From Achromobacter piechaudii NBRC 102461 (GTDB lineage: Bacteria; Pseudomonadota; Gammaproteobacteria; Burkholderiales; Burkholderiaceae_B): 64,000 nucleotides of DNA. Positions 55,260 to 64,000 of the stretch are shown piece by piece. The translations under genes were made by a program, and so were the position numbers. The DNA lies in NCBI RefSeq assembly GCF_001571245.1, contig NZ_BCTK01000007.1, positions 1 through 64,000 of the forward strand, read 5' to 3'. How positions within the stretch are numbered: position 1 is the stretch's first letter; each line of letters starts with the position of its first letter. The notes below the pieces were generated by a model that ran no database searches, was not told the DNA's origin, and was given only the letters and a program-made list of their open reading frames with translations.

Positions 55260-56840
55260 CTAGGGTTTCTTCGTGGGCGTGGCGGCCGTCTGGCTGGGGC
55301 CCTTTGTTGCCGGCGTCGTGGCCTGGGGCGCGGGCGCCGACGACGCGGCGGGCGGCGTTTCCGTTGGCGCAGGCATGGTCGGCTCGCTGTCCGCAGGCGC
55401 GGCCTCCGCCTGCGGCTGCGGGTCGTCGCGCAGCAGGGGCGGCGGCATCCACAAACCGTCCAGCAAGGCAGGTTGCGGGTCATACACGCGCAGCAACAGC
55501 GTGACCGCGCCAGCAGGCGGCAGCGGTAGCCAGTTGGCCTGGTCTTCGGGCGGAACGGGCGTCTGGCTGAAATGCAGATCCAGCGAGCCATCGGCGTTGT
55601 AGCGCAGCGGCTGGCGGTCGCTCAGGGCGTGGCGATCAAGCACGTTGGCGCCAGGCATGCCCTGGCTATCGTAGGCGGCCAACGACCACAGCGCGCCGGC
55701 GGGCGGCAATTGCCCGCTCTCGAAATGCATCAGGTAGCGATGCGCGCCCTCGATCGGCCTGCCCTGGCTGTCGGCCGCGAGCAGCAGCACCGCCAGGTCT
55801 TCTGGCAGGCCGGAGCCGGGCTGCGCCTGGGCGGCCAGCGCACGGCGCAGGTAGGCGTTGCCATAGACGCCCACCTGCGCCGTTTCCTGTTGCCACCCGT
55901 TCAGGCTGCGCAGCGTTGTGCCCGCCGCCGCCTGCATGCGCTCGCGCGCGGCGCGCAGGCCCCGGCGCATGCCCTGCTTGGCGGGGTGGTCGAGTTTGTC
56001 GAAATCAAATGGCCTGCCGGGGATCAGTCCCACTTGGCGCAGTCGGGCCAGCACGGGCTGATCGGTGGCGTGCGGCGGGTTCTTGCGCAGCAGCTCGGCG
56101 GCGTAGGCGAAGAACGCATCGGTCGGCATCGATTCCACCTGCTCGCGCACGGAGATCTTCAGGTCCAGATTCGGGTCGGACTTCACGCGCTGCGACTGCG
56201 CGGGCAGATTCCATTGCGATAGCGGCGTCAGCGCATAGCCGTCCTGCATCGTGTTGACCGCTGCGTAATCGGTCGGCCCGTCCGTCTGGATCAGCAGCCT
56301 GGCCCAGACGTGCGCGGTTGGGGCATCGATGCGAGCCATGCCCGAGGGCAGCGTGCCGGTCCAGCCGGGCGGCACGATCACGGTGTTGGACTTGCCGGTG
56401 CCCGTGGTGCGCTTGCCCAGCACGGCGAACGCGTCCGTCCACATGTCCAGGAGCGTCAGGGTATACAGCCGGCTTTGGGTGTCCGGCGCCGACAGCACGA
56501 CGGGGCCGGCGGTCAGATCGACCCAGGCGGTGCTGCGCAGCATGTCGGGATTGGCCCAGGGCGAGGCCGCGCCGGGCCGGGGCAGCGTGCGGCCGTGCAG
56601 GAACGCGTTCGCCGCCGCGCCGTGCGTACCCTGCGACGGATGCGTGAACTGCCGCCGTGTCAGGTCCATCGTCAGCAAGGGATAAAAGTACAGATAGCCC
56701 TCCATGGCCGCTTGATGGGCCGCCTCGGTGGCGGCGGCGGCGGGCGTCAGCCGGACGGACGCGGGCGCGGCCATCACAGGCGAAACAGGCAGCGTGGCAA
56801 GGCAGGCAAGAGACAGGGCCAAGGGGGCAAAGCGGCGCAT
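55260..56840 (-). CDS. DUF1254/DUF1214 exported protein
   Basis: A 526-residue protein with a signal peptide (RRFAPLALSLACLATLPVS) followed by the DUF1254 domain (AMEGYLYFYPLLTMDLTRRQ; NPDMLRSTAWVDLTAGPVVL; TPSGMA-type loop) and a C-terminal DUF1214 domain (NWLPLPPAGAVTLLLRVYDP). The last ~60 residues are Pro/Ala/Thr-rich and probably disordered. Function unknown; members are often envelope proteins. ATG 56840 follows TTGGA by six bases; 56846 is an alternative. It diverges from the formate dehydrogenase operon. Confidence 0.87.
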   Translation of the reverse strand: MRRFAPLALSLACLATLPVSPVMAAPASVRLTPAAAATEAAHQAAMEGYLYFYPLLTMDLTRRQFTHPSQGTHGAAANAFLHGRTLPRPGAASPWANPDMLRSTAWVDLTAGPVVLSAPDTQSRLYTLTLLDMWTDAFAVLGKRTTGTGKSNTVIVPPGWTGTLPSGMARIDAPTAHVWARLLIQTDGPTDYAAVNTMQDGYALTPLSQWNLPAQSQRVKSDPNLDLKISVREQVESMPTDAFFAYAAELLRKNPPHATDQPVLARLRQVGLIPGRPFDFDKLDHPAKQGMRRGLRAARERMQAAAGTTLRSLNGWQQETAQVGVYGNAYLRRALAAQAQPGSGLPEDLAVLLLAADSQGRPIEGAHRYLMHFESGQLPPAGALWSLAAYDSQGMPGANVLDRHALSDRQPLRYNADGSLDLHFSQTPVPPEDQANWLPLPPAGAVTLLLRVYDPQPALLDGLWMPPPLLRDDPQPQAEAAPADSEPTMPAPTETPPAASSAPAPQATTPATKGPSQTAATPTKKP

Positions 56841-57068
56841 CGGCATTCCAACGGTCTGGCGTGAAGCGGGACTGTAGCAGCCGACAGGTCCTGCAAAATC
56901 TGCGAACAACTTCCATTTTGCGGCCAAATCGGCGCCTGCGGCGCATTGCGCCATGGCGCGCGGCTTCGTCTTGGGAATATACTTATTGAAATATCCTTGG
57001 AAGTTGTAGGGCTTCTCCTTCTCGGGCAAGCCACCGGCTTTCGTCATTCACCCGGAGAGGAGTGCTTC

Positions 57069-60000
57069 ATGGTCAACATGAATCGCCGCCAGTTCTTCAA
57101 GGTGACAGGTGCCACCCTGGCAGGCTCGAGCCTGGCATTGCTTGGGGTAGCCCCCGGCACGGCCATGGCAGAAGTGCGCCAGTACAAACTTGCGCGCATG
57201 ACTGAAACGCGCAACACCTGTCCCTACTGTTCGGTCGCCTGTGGTTTGCTGATGTACGGTCTGGGCGACGGCGCCAAGAATGCGCGCGCCAGCATCATGC
57301 ATATCGAAGGCGACCCTGATCACCCCGTCAACCGCGGCACGCTCTGTCCGAAGGGCGCAGGTCTGATCGACTTCATCCACAGCCCCAACCGCCTGAAGTA
57401 CCCGGAATACCGGGCGCCCGGGACGGACAAATGGGTGCGGATGTCGTGGGACAACGCGCTGACCCGCATCACCAAACTCATGAAAGCCGACCGCGATGCG
57501 AACTTCGTCGAGAAGACCGCGGACGGCAAGACAGTCAACCGGTGGCTGACCACCGGCATGCTGGCCGCCTCGGCAAGCAGCAACGAGGTCGGCTACGTTA
57601 CGCACAAGACCGTGCGCAGCATGGGGATGTTGGCGTTCGATAACCAAGCACGTGTCTGACACGGCCCGACGGTGGCAGGTCTTGCCCCGACGTTTGGCCG
57701 TGGAGCGATGACGAACCATTGGGTCGACATCAAGAACGCGGACGTAGTGCTGATCATGGGTGGCAATGCCGCCGAGGCCCACCCGTGCGGGTTCAAATGG
57801 GTCACGGAAGCAAAGGCCCACAATAAGGCGAAGCTGATCGTTGTGGATCCGCGCTTTACGCGCTCGGCATCCGTGGCGGATTTCTACGCGCCCATACGCA
57901 CCGGCACCGACATCATCTTCCTGGGTGGCGTCATCAAGTACCTGTTGGATCAAGACAAGATCCAGCACGAGTACGTGCGCAACTACACCGATTTTTCCTT
58001 CATCGTTCGTGAAGACTTCACGTTCGAGGCGGGCTTGTATTCGGGCTACAACGCCGACAAGCGCACCTACGACAAGGCAAGCTGGGACTACGAGCGCGGC
58101 GAGGATGGCTTCGTCAAGACGGACCCGACGCTGGCGCATCCGCGCACCGTCTACCAGCTGATGAAGAAGCACTATTCGCGCTACACCGAAGAAATGGTCG
58201 AGCGCGTATGCGGCACGCCCAAGGACAAGTTCCTGAAAGTGTGCGAAATGCTCGCTTCCACCGCCAGTCCCAACCGCGCATGCACGATCCTGTACGCGCT
58301 GGGCTGGACGCAGCACTCCATCGGTTCGCAAATCATCCGCACGGGCGCGATGGTGCAGCTGCTGCTGGGCAACATCGGCATCGCCGGCGGCGGCATGAAC
58401 GCGCTGCGCGGGCACTCGAACATCCAGGGCCTGACCGATCTGGGCCTGATGTCGAACCTGCTGCCGGGCTACATGACGCTGCCCAACGAACCCGAGCAGG
58501 ACTACGCCAAGTACATCGAGACCCGTACGCTCAAGCCCTTGCGCCCCAACCAGCTCAGTTACTGGCAGAACTACAACAAGTTCCACGTCAGCCTGATGAA
58601 GGCCTGGTGGGGCAAGGCGGCCACGGCGGAAAACAATTGGGCGTTCGACTACCTGCCCAAGCTGGACAAGCTGTACGACATGCTTCAGGTCTACGAGCTG
58701 ATGGTCCAGGGCAAGATGAACGGCTATATCGCGCAGGGCTTCAACCCGCTGGCGGCCGCGCCCAACAAGGCCAAGCTGAACGACGGCTTCGCCAAGTTGA
58801 AGTACCTGGTCATCATGGACCCGCTCGTCACCGAGACGTCGGAATTCTGGCGCAACGCGGGCGAGGCCAACGACGTGGACCCGTCAAAGATCATGACGGA
58901 AGTCTTCCGCCTGCCCACCACCTGCTTCGCTGAGGAAGACGGCGCGCTGGTGAACTCCGGGCGCTGGCTGCAATGGCACTGGAAGGGCGCCGAGCCTCCG
59001 GGCGAAGCCAAGAGCGACATCGAAATCATGTCGCTGATCTTCACGCGCCTGCGCAAGCTGTACCGGGAAGAAGGCGGCAAGTATCCGGACCCCATCGTCA
59101 ACCTGTCCTGGCCGTATTCGAACCCGGAAAACCCCACGGCTGAAGAACTGGCCAAGGAGTATTCCGGGCGCGCGCTGGTCGACCTCGTCGACCCCAAGGA
59201 CCCCACCAAGGTCACGCGCAAGGGCGGCGAGCAGTTGGCGGGCTTTGCCGAACTGCGCGACGACGGCTCCACGGCCAGCGGCTGCTGGATTTTCGCTGGC
59301 GCCTGGGGCCCCGGCGGCAACCTGATGGCGCGGCGCGACAACAGCGATCCCACCGGCATCGGCCAGACCCTGAACTGGGCCTGGGCGTGGCCGGCCAATC
59401 GCCGCATCCTGTACAACCGCGCCTCGTGCGACGTCGCAGGCCAGCCCTTCGACCCGCGCCGCAAGCTCATCAGCTGGAACGGCAAGATCTGGGCCGGCGC
59501 GGACATCCCCGACTTCAAGGGCGATGAAAATCCTGACGGCGGCATGGGTCCGTTCATCATGAACCCGGAAGGTGTGGCGCGCTTCTTCGCGCGGGCGGGA
59601 ATGGCCGAAGGGCCGTTCCCGGAACACTACGAACCCTTCGAAACGCCGCTGGGCTACAACCCGCTGTACCCGAAGGCCAAGGGCGTGACCAGCAATCCGG
59701 CCGCGCGCGTCTTCAAGGACGACCTGGCCGCGATGGGCACGGTGGACAAGTTCCCCTACGTGGCCACCACCTATCGCCTGACCGAGCACTTCCACTACTG
59801 GACCAAGAACGTCCGCATCAACGCGATTCTCCAGCCGGAGCAATTCGTCGAGATCGGCGAAGCGCTGGCCAAGGAATTGGGCATCGCCAATGGTTCGCGC
59901 GTGAAGGTGTCGTCCAACCGTGGCTACATCAAGGCGGTCGCGCTGGTCACCAAGCGCCTGCGTGCGCTGACCATCGAGGGCAAGACGGTGCATCACGTGG

Positions 60001-60137
60001 GCATTCCCATCCATTGGGGCTTCGTGGGTCTGGCCAAACCCGGCTTCCTCACCAACACCCTGACGCCATTCGTGGGCGACGGCAATTCCCAGACACCGGA
60101 ATTCAAGTCGTTCCTGGTCAAGGTCGAGAAGGCTTAG
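57069..60137 (+). CDS. fdnG: Formate dehydrogenase alpha subunit, selenocysteine-containing
   Basis: A 1,022-residue catalytic subunit of the FdnG/FdoG type, holding molybdenum bis-MGD and one [4Fe-4S] cluster. It oxidises formate to CO2 in the periplasm. The Tat signal is [13 protein letters not shown]; the cluster cysteines are in [13 protein letters not shown] and GTLCPKGAG. An in-frame TGA at 57657-57659 is residue 197 and lies in the context [19 protein letters not shown], as in E. coli FdnG; it is read as selenocysteine, not a stop. GGAGAGGAG precedes the ATG. A SECIS hairpin follows the TGA and selA lies downstream. FdoG (aerobic isozyme) is an equally fitting name. Confidence 0.97.
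57660..57702 (+). promoter_or_regulatory. Bacterial SECIS element
   Basis: Directly after the UGA, CACGGCC (57660-57666) pairs with GGCCGTG (57696-57702), and an apical GGCA (57674-57677)/TGCC (57683-57686) stem carries the GGTCT loop required for SelB binding. Position and loop match E. coli formate dehydrogenase SECIS elements. Confidence 0.93.
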
Positions 60138-60147
60138 GAGAACCGAC

Positions 60148-61047
60148 ATGTCCATGCAATCCCTAGACATCAAGCGGCGCTCCGCCACGACCACGCCGCC
60201 GCCCGGCATCCGCGAGCCCATCACGGGTTCCGTGGCCAAGCTGATCGACGTCTCCAAATGCATCGGGTGCAAGGCTTGCCAAAGCGCCTGTATGGAATGG
60301 AACGATCTGCGCGACGAGATCGGCACCAACGTGGGCGTCTACGACAACCCGGCCGACCTGACCGAGCATTCCTGGACCGTCATGCGCTTCTCGGAATACG
60401 AGAACCCCGCAGGCGATCTTGAATGGCTGATCCGCAAAGACGGCTGCATGCACTGCGAGGACCCGGGCTGCCTGAAAGCCTGTCCCTCGCCGGGCGCCAT
60501 CATCCAATACAACAACGGCATCGTGGACTTCCACGAAGAAAGCTGTATTGGCTGCGGTTACTGCATCACCGGCTGCCCGTTCAACGTGCCGCGCATTTCC
60601 AAGAAGGACCACAAGGCGTACAAGTGCACCTTGTGTTCCGACCGCGTGGCCGTCGGCCAGGAGCCGGCCTGCGTGAAAGCCTGTCCTACCGGCGCCATCG
60701 TCTTCGGCACCAAGGAAGACATGAAGCAGCATGCCGAGGAACGGATCGTGGACTTGAAGTCGCGCGGTTTCGACCAGGCCGGTCTGTATGACCCGCAAGG
60801 CGTGGGCGGCACCCACGTCATGTACGTGCTGCACCATGCCGACCAGCCTGGGCTGTACCACGGCCTGCCCAAGGATCCACACATCAGCCCCATGGTGTCG
60901 TTGTGGAAGGGCCTGGCCAAACCGCTGGGTGTGGCCGCGATGGCCCTGACCGCCCTGGCGGGATTCTTCCATTACGCCCGCGTGGGCCGAAACGAGGTGT
61001 CGGAGGAAGACGAGCGCCGCGCCGAAGAGGAGATCCGCCATGACTGA
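60148..61047 (+). CDS. fdnH: Formate dehydrogenase beta (iron-sulfur) subunit
   Basis: A 299-residue ferredoxin-like subunit with four [4Fe-4S] cysteine sets: [35 protein letters not shown] and CTLCSD...CVKAC. A C-terminal membrane helix ([19 protein letters not shown]) anchors it. It carries electrons from the alpha subunit to cytochrome b. Begins 10 bp after the alpha gene and its stop overlaps the gamma start by 8 bp. Confidence 0.96.
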   Translation: MSMQSLDIKRRSATTTPPPGIREPITGSVAKLIDVSKCIGCKACQSACMEWNDLRDEIGTNVGVYDNPADLTEHSWTVMRFSEYENPAGDLEWLIRKDGCMHCEDPGCLKACPSPGAIIQYNNGIVDFHEESCIGCGYCITGCPFNVPRISKKDHKAYKCTLCSDRVAVGQEPACVKACPTGAIVFGTKEDMKQHAEERIVDLKSRGFDQAGLYDPQGVGGTHVMYVLHHADQPGLYHGLPKDPHISPMVSLWKGLAKPLGVAAMALTALAGFFHYARVGRNEVSEEDERRAEEEIRHD

Positions 61048-61672
61048 AGACCGCCGTCACGTCCGCATCAAGCGCTATTCGCCGGGCGAACGCACCAACC
61101 ACTGGATCATCGCCTTCACGTTCATCCTGTTGGCGCTGTCCGGGCTGGCGCTGTTTCACCCGTCGATGTACTGGCTGACCAACCTGTTCGGCGGCGGCCC
61201 CTGGACACGCATCCTGCACCCCATCATCGGGGTGGTGATGTTCGTGTGCTTCGTCGTGTTCGCCGGCCACATGTGGCGGCACAACCTGATGACGCGCGCC
61301 GACCGCCAGTGGCTGCGGCAACTGAACGACGTGGTCGAGAACCGCGAAGAGAAGCTGCCCGAAGTCGGCAAGTACAACGCCGGCCAGAAGCTGCTGTTCT
61401 ATGTGCTGATCCTGTGCATGCTGGGGCTGTTCGCCAGCGGCATCGTGATCTGGCGCGAGTACTTCGCGTTTTACTTCCCGATCTGGGTGGTGCGTGCCGC
61501 GTCGGTGGTGCACGCCGTCAGCGCGCTGGTGCTGATCTGCTCGATCATCGTGCACATCTACGCCGCGATCTGGGTCAAGGGCTCGCTTACCGCGATGCTG
61601 CGCGGTTACGTAACGGCAGGATGGGCGTGGAAGCACCATCGCGCCTGGTTCCGCGAACAGATCCGCAAGTAG
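61040..61672 (+). CDS. fdnI: Formate dehydrogenase gamma subunit, cytochrome b556
   Basis: A 210-residue membrane protein with four helices. Histidines suited to heme b ligation lie in [41 protein letters not shown] and [21 protein letters not shown]. It takes electrons from the beta subunit to quinone. The start overlaps the beta stop. Confidence 0.95.
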   Translation: MTEDRRHVRIKRYSPGERTNHWIIAFTFILLALSGLALFHPSMYWLTNLFGGGPWTRILHPIIGVVMFVCFVVFAGHMWRHNLMTRADRQWLRQLNDVVENREEKLPEVGKYNAGQKLLFYVLILCMLGLFASGIVIWREYFAFYFPIWVVRAASVVHAVSALVLICSIIVHIYAAIWVKGSLTAMLRGYVTAGWAWKHHRAWFREQIRK

Positions 61673-61724
61673 ACGGTTTTATCCTGATCCCACGGCTGCT
61701 ATCCTTCTTTGAAGGCTGGCAGCC

Positions 61725-62681
61725 GTGTTTGTTTTCTTGGAGACGCAATTGCAGCGAATTCTTCCGCGCGGTGAAATCGAAGCGCTGGACCACAACGTCA
61801 TACCCCGCGTCAGCCTGCCTGAGCGCGGTTCGATTTTTTCGACGCGCGCCGCGCGCCTGCGGCAGTTGGCGTCCGACAGCCCCGTGGCCGACTACCTGCT
61901 GCTGATGGCGCAGCTGGTCGACGCCCAGCACCGCGCCTTGCAGGACTGCGCCGCGCCGGGCGTGTCCGAAGACCGGCTTGCGTTGGCGCAGGCGCACGGC
62001 ATGCCGCCGTTGCAGGCCGTGGGTTGGCCGCGTGATCCGATGTGGCTCGGCATCCTGGCGCGTCTGGTGGATGACGTGGCGCGCGCCCCGCAAGTGCCGG
62101 CCGAAGCCGTCGAGGTCTGCGCGGCGCTGCGCCGCGCCATCGATGAAGACCCGGAATCCCTGGAAGACCTGGCGGAAGCGCTGCTGGCCGAGCAGGAGCA
62201 GGGCGTGGACGGCGCCGCCGCGCCCTTCGTCATGGCCGCCCTGCAAGTCTATTGGACCGATCTGGCCAGCCGTTTCGATGCCAAGCAGTTGCCAGTCGTC
62301 AGCCCCTTTGGCGTATGCCCCGTCTGCGCCAGCCTGCCGGTGGCCAGCGTCGTGCGCGTGGGCGGCCAGTTCGAAGGCTATCGCTACCTGTGCTGCAGCT
62401 TGTGCGCCACCCAGTGGCACATGGTACGCGTCAAATGCACCCACTGCGAAGATGTGGAATCGGTCGCCTACCAGGCCATCGACGGCCGCTCGCCCGCCAT
62501 CAAGGCCGAAACCTGCGATCACTGCCACACCTATCGCAAGATCTTCTACCAGGACAAGGACCTGTACGTAGAGCCCGTCGCCGACGACCTGGCCAGCCTG
62601 ATGCTGGACGTGCTTGTGGGCGAGGCAGGCTACTCGCGTGCCAGCGGCAACCCGCTGCTGTGGCATGGCAACGAGCAATAG
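61725..62681 (+). CDS. fdhE: Formate dehydrogenase accessory protein FdhE
   Basis: A 318-residue cytoplasmic protein needed for formation of active formate dehydrogenase. The C-terminal half has the family's zinc/iron-type cysteine pairs: [22 protein letters not shown] and CDHCHTY. Located 53 bp after the gamma subunit, it is followed by selA with a 1-bp gap. The start at 61725 gives [20 protein letters not shown]; an internal start is possible. Confidence 0.93.
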   Translation: MFVFLETQLQRILPRGEIEALDHNVIPRVSLPERGSIFSTRAARLRQLASDSPVADYLLLMAQLVDAQHRALQDCAAPGVSEDRLALAQAHGMPPLQAVGWPRDPMWLGILARLVDDVARAPQVPAEAVEVCAALRRAIDEDPESLEDLAEALLAEQEQGVDGAAAPFVMAALQVYWTDLASRFDAKQLPVVSPFGVCPVCASLPVASVVRVGGQFEGYRYLCCSLCATQWHMVRVKCTHCEDVESVAYQAIDGRSPAIKAETCDHCHTYRKIFYQDKDLYVEPVADDLASLMLDVLVGEAGYSRASGNPLLWHGNEQ

Positions 62682-62682
62682 C

Positions 62683-64000
62683 ATGGTGGAACACGTGTCG
62701 GAAGACAGGGCGGCCGCTTCGGACATCCCGCCGCTGGATCGTCTGCTGAACGCCGAGGCAATGCGCGCCGCGCTGGACACGCACGGTCGCACGCAGGTCG
62801 TTGCGGCATTGCGGCGTGATCTGGACGCCTTGCGCGAGCGCGCGCTGGCGGGCGGCCTGATGTTGGCAGAGCTTGACGCGGGGGCCGTCGCGGCTCGCGT
62901 GGGGGCGGCGTTGGACAAGGCCGCGCGGCCCCGTTTGCGCGCCGTCTACAACCTGACCGGCACCGTGCTGCACACCAACCTGGGCCGTGCGCTGCTGCCG
63001 GACGAAGCGGTGGCTTCGGTGCTGCGGGCGCTGACGTCGCCCGCCAATCTTGAATTCGACCTGGACACGGGCGGGCGCGGCGACCGCGACGATCTGATTG
63101 ACGAGCTGCTGTGCGAACTGACGGGCGCGGAAGCCGCCACCGTCGTCAACAACAACGCCGCCGCCGTGCTGCTGATGCTCAATGCGCTGGCTGATCGGCG
63201 CGAGGTCGTGGTGTCGCGCGGCGAGCTCGTCGAGATCGGCGGGGCATTCCGCATTCCCGACATCATGAAGCGCGCGGGCGCCAAGCTGATTGAAGTGGGC
63301 ACCACCAATCGCACCCACGCCGCTGACTACGAAACCGCCATCGGCTCGCGAACGTCGATGCTGATGAAAGTGCATTGCAGCAACTATGCCGTGACCGGTT
63401 TCACCAAGAGCGTGAGCGTGGCCGACGTGGCCGCGCTTGCACACGCCCAGGGGTTGCCGGCCACCGTCGATCTGGGCAGCGGCACGCTGGTGGACCTGAC
63501 GCAGTTCGGCCTGCCCCGTGAAGACACGGTGCGCGACACCATCGCCGCCGGCGCAGACCTGGTCACCTTCAGCGGCGACAAGTTGCTGGGTGGTCCGCAA
63601 GCGGGTCTCTTGGTTGGCCGCGCCGACCTGATCCGCAAGATCAAGAAAAATCCGCTCAAGCGCGCGCTGCGCGTCGGCAAGCTGACGCTGGCGGCGCTGG
63701 AGCCCGTGCTGCATCTGTATCGCGCCCCGGAATTCCTGGCCCAGCGCCTGACCACGCTGCGCCTGTTGACCCGACCGCAGCGCGATATCCAGCCGTTGGC
63801 CGAACGACTGCGCGGCGTGCTGGCGCATGCGGTCGGCGCCAACTACGCCGTGCAAGCCGTGCCCATGTTCAGCCAGATCGGCAGCGGCGCCTTGCCGGTA
63901 GACCAGTTGCCCAGCTTTGGCCTGGCGCTGCGCTACACCGGCAGCGGACGTCCCGGCCGGCATCTGGACAAGCTCGAAACCCTGCTGCGCGGCCTGCCGA
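62683..64000 (+). CDS. selA: L-seryl-tRNA(Sec) selenium transferase, 3' end cut by window
   Basis: 439 residues are visible, no stop before the window end; family length is about 460-480. A PLP enzyme that turns seryl-tRNA(Sec) into selenocysteyl-tRNA(Sec). The PLP lysine is in [31 protein letters not shown] and [15 protein letters not shown] are family blocks. ATG 62683 lies 1 bp after the fdhE stop. Its place in the operon ties selenocysteine synthesis to the selenoenzyme; selB would be expected next, beyond the window. Confidence 0.96.
   Translation, partial: MVEHVSEDRAAASDIPPLDRLLNAEAMRAALDTHGRTQVVAALRRDLDALRERALAGGLMLAELDAGAVAARVGAALDKAARPRLRAVYNLTGTVLHTNLGRALLPDEAVASVLRALTSPANLEFDLDTGGRGDRDDLIDELLCELTGAEAATVVNNNAAAVLLMLNALADRREVVVSRGELVEIGGAFRIPDIMKRAGAKLIEVGTTNRTHAADYETAIGSRTSMLMKVHCSNYAVTGFTKSVSVADVAALAHAQGLPATVDLGSGTLVDLTQFGLPREDTVRDTIAAGADLVTFSGDKLLGGPQAGLLVGRADLIRKIKKNPLKRALRVGKLTLAALEPVLHLYRAPEFLAQRLTTLRLLTRPQRDIQPLAERLRGVLAHAVGANYAVQAVPMFSQIGSGALPVDQLPSFGLALRYTGSGRPGRHLDKLETLLRGLP

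Noticed and set aside
57657-57659. Premature stop splitting the formate dehydrogenase gene
   Set aside because: The frame is unbroken, the sequence context matches selenoprotein formate dehydrogenases and a SECIS hairpin follows.

Overview
The window is a stretch of high-GC chromosome. Gene content and protein style point to a beta-proteobacterium of the Alcaligenaceae, most like Achromobacter or Bordetella; this is inferred from the sequence, not from a database search. No rRNA, tRNA, phage, insertion sequence or CRISPR array was seen. Both edges cut genes: a giant adhesin on the left and selA on the right.

Layout. 1-7.0 kb: the 3' part of a very large repetitive adhesin built from a 612-bp (204-residue) tandem unit. 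7.1-9.9 kb: an N-carbamoyl-D-amino-acid-hydrolase-like amidase, an Lrp/AsnC regulator and ornithine cyclodeaminase. 10-15.5 kb: two cyclic-di-GMP enzymes (CSS-EAL and PAS-GGDEF-EAL), a DUF1059 protein and a membrane-associated GTPase. 15.6-18.1 kb: a sodium/solute symporter and an agmatinase-family ureohydrolase. 18.4-20.6 kb: two probable LPS/glycan genes. 20.6-22.0 kb: frmR-frmA for formaldehyde detoxification. 22.2-31.2 kb: a histidine utilisation locus, hutC-hutD-hutU-NCS1 permease-hutH-amino acid permease-hutI, with HutC-type operators. 31.3-39.4 kb: a chemoreceptor, two MFS exporters, a Gcr-like membrane protein and a DUF2809 protein. 39.5-48.2 kb: an unfamiliar redox/catabolic cluster. 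48.2-57 kb: a universal stress protein, a molbindin, a DUF3300/DUF2950 pair, an operon of YVTN propeller, polysaccharide deacetylase and sterol-desaturase-like protein, an acyl-CoA thioesterase and a DUF1254/DUF1214 protein. 57-64 kb: a selenocysteine formate dehydrogenase operon (alpha with in-frame UGA, beta, gamma), then fdhE and selA.

The most novel part is 39.9-48.2 kb. A heme-oxygenase-fold diiron oxidase (HDO) with a full ligand set is followed by a plant-type [2Fe-2S] ferredoxin, a 108-residue unknown protein and a second ferredoxin. Then come a GntR/FCD regulator with a TauE/SafE permease on the other strand, a large ion-transporter-superfamily permease, an aldehyde dehydrogenase, a GlcG/HbpS protein and a three-domain ferredoxin-NAD(P)H reductase. 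An identical 14-mer (GTATACAATGTTCA) lies 67 and 73 bp before the HDO and aldehyde dehydrogenase starts, and GTATAC-bearing variants precede the two transporter genes. This suggests one GntR-controlled regulon for import and oxidation of an unknown substrate, with electrons flowing NAD(P)H -> reductase -> ferredoxin(s) -> HDO and an aldehyde intermediate.

Other regulatory signals read directly: a G7-centred inverted repeat before frmR, a CTTGTATATACAAG palindrome before hutU, a complete SECIS hairpin after the formate dehydrogenase UGA, and several terminator hairpins between converging genes.
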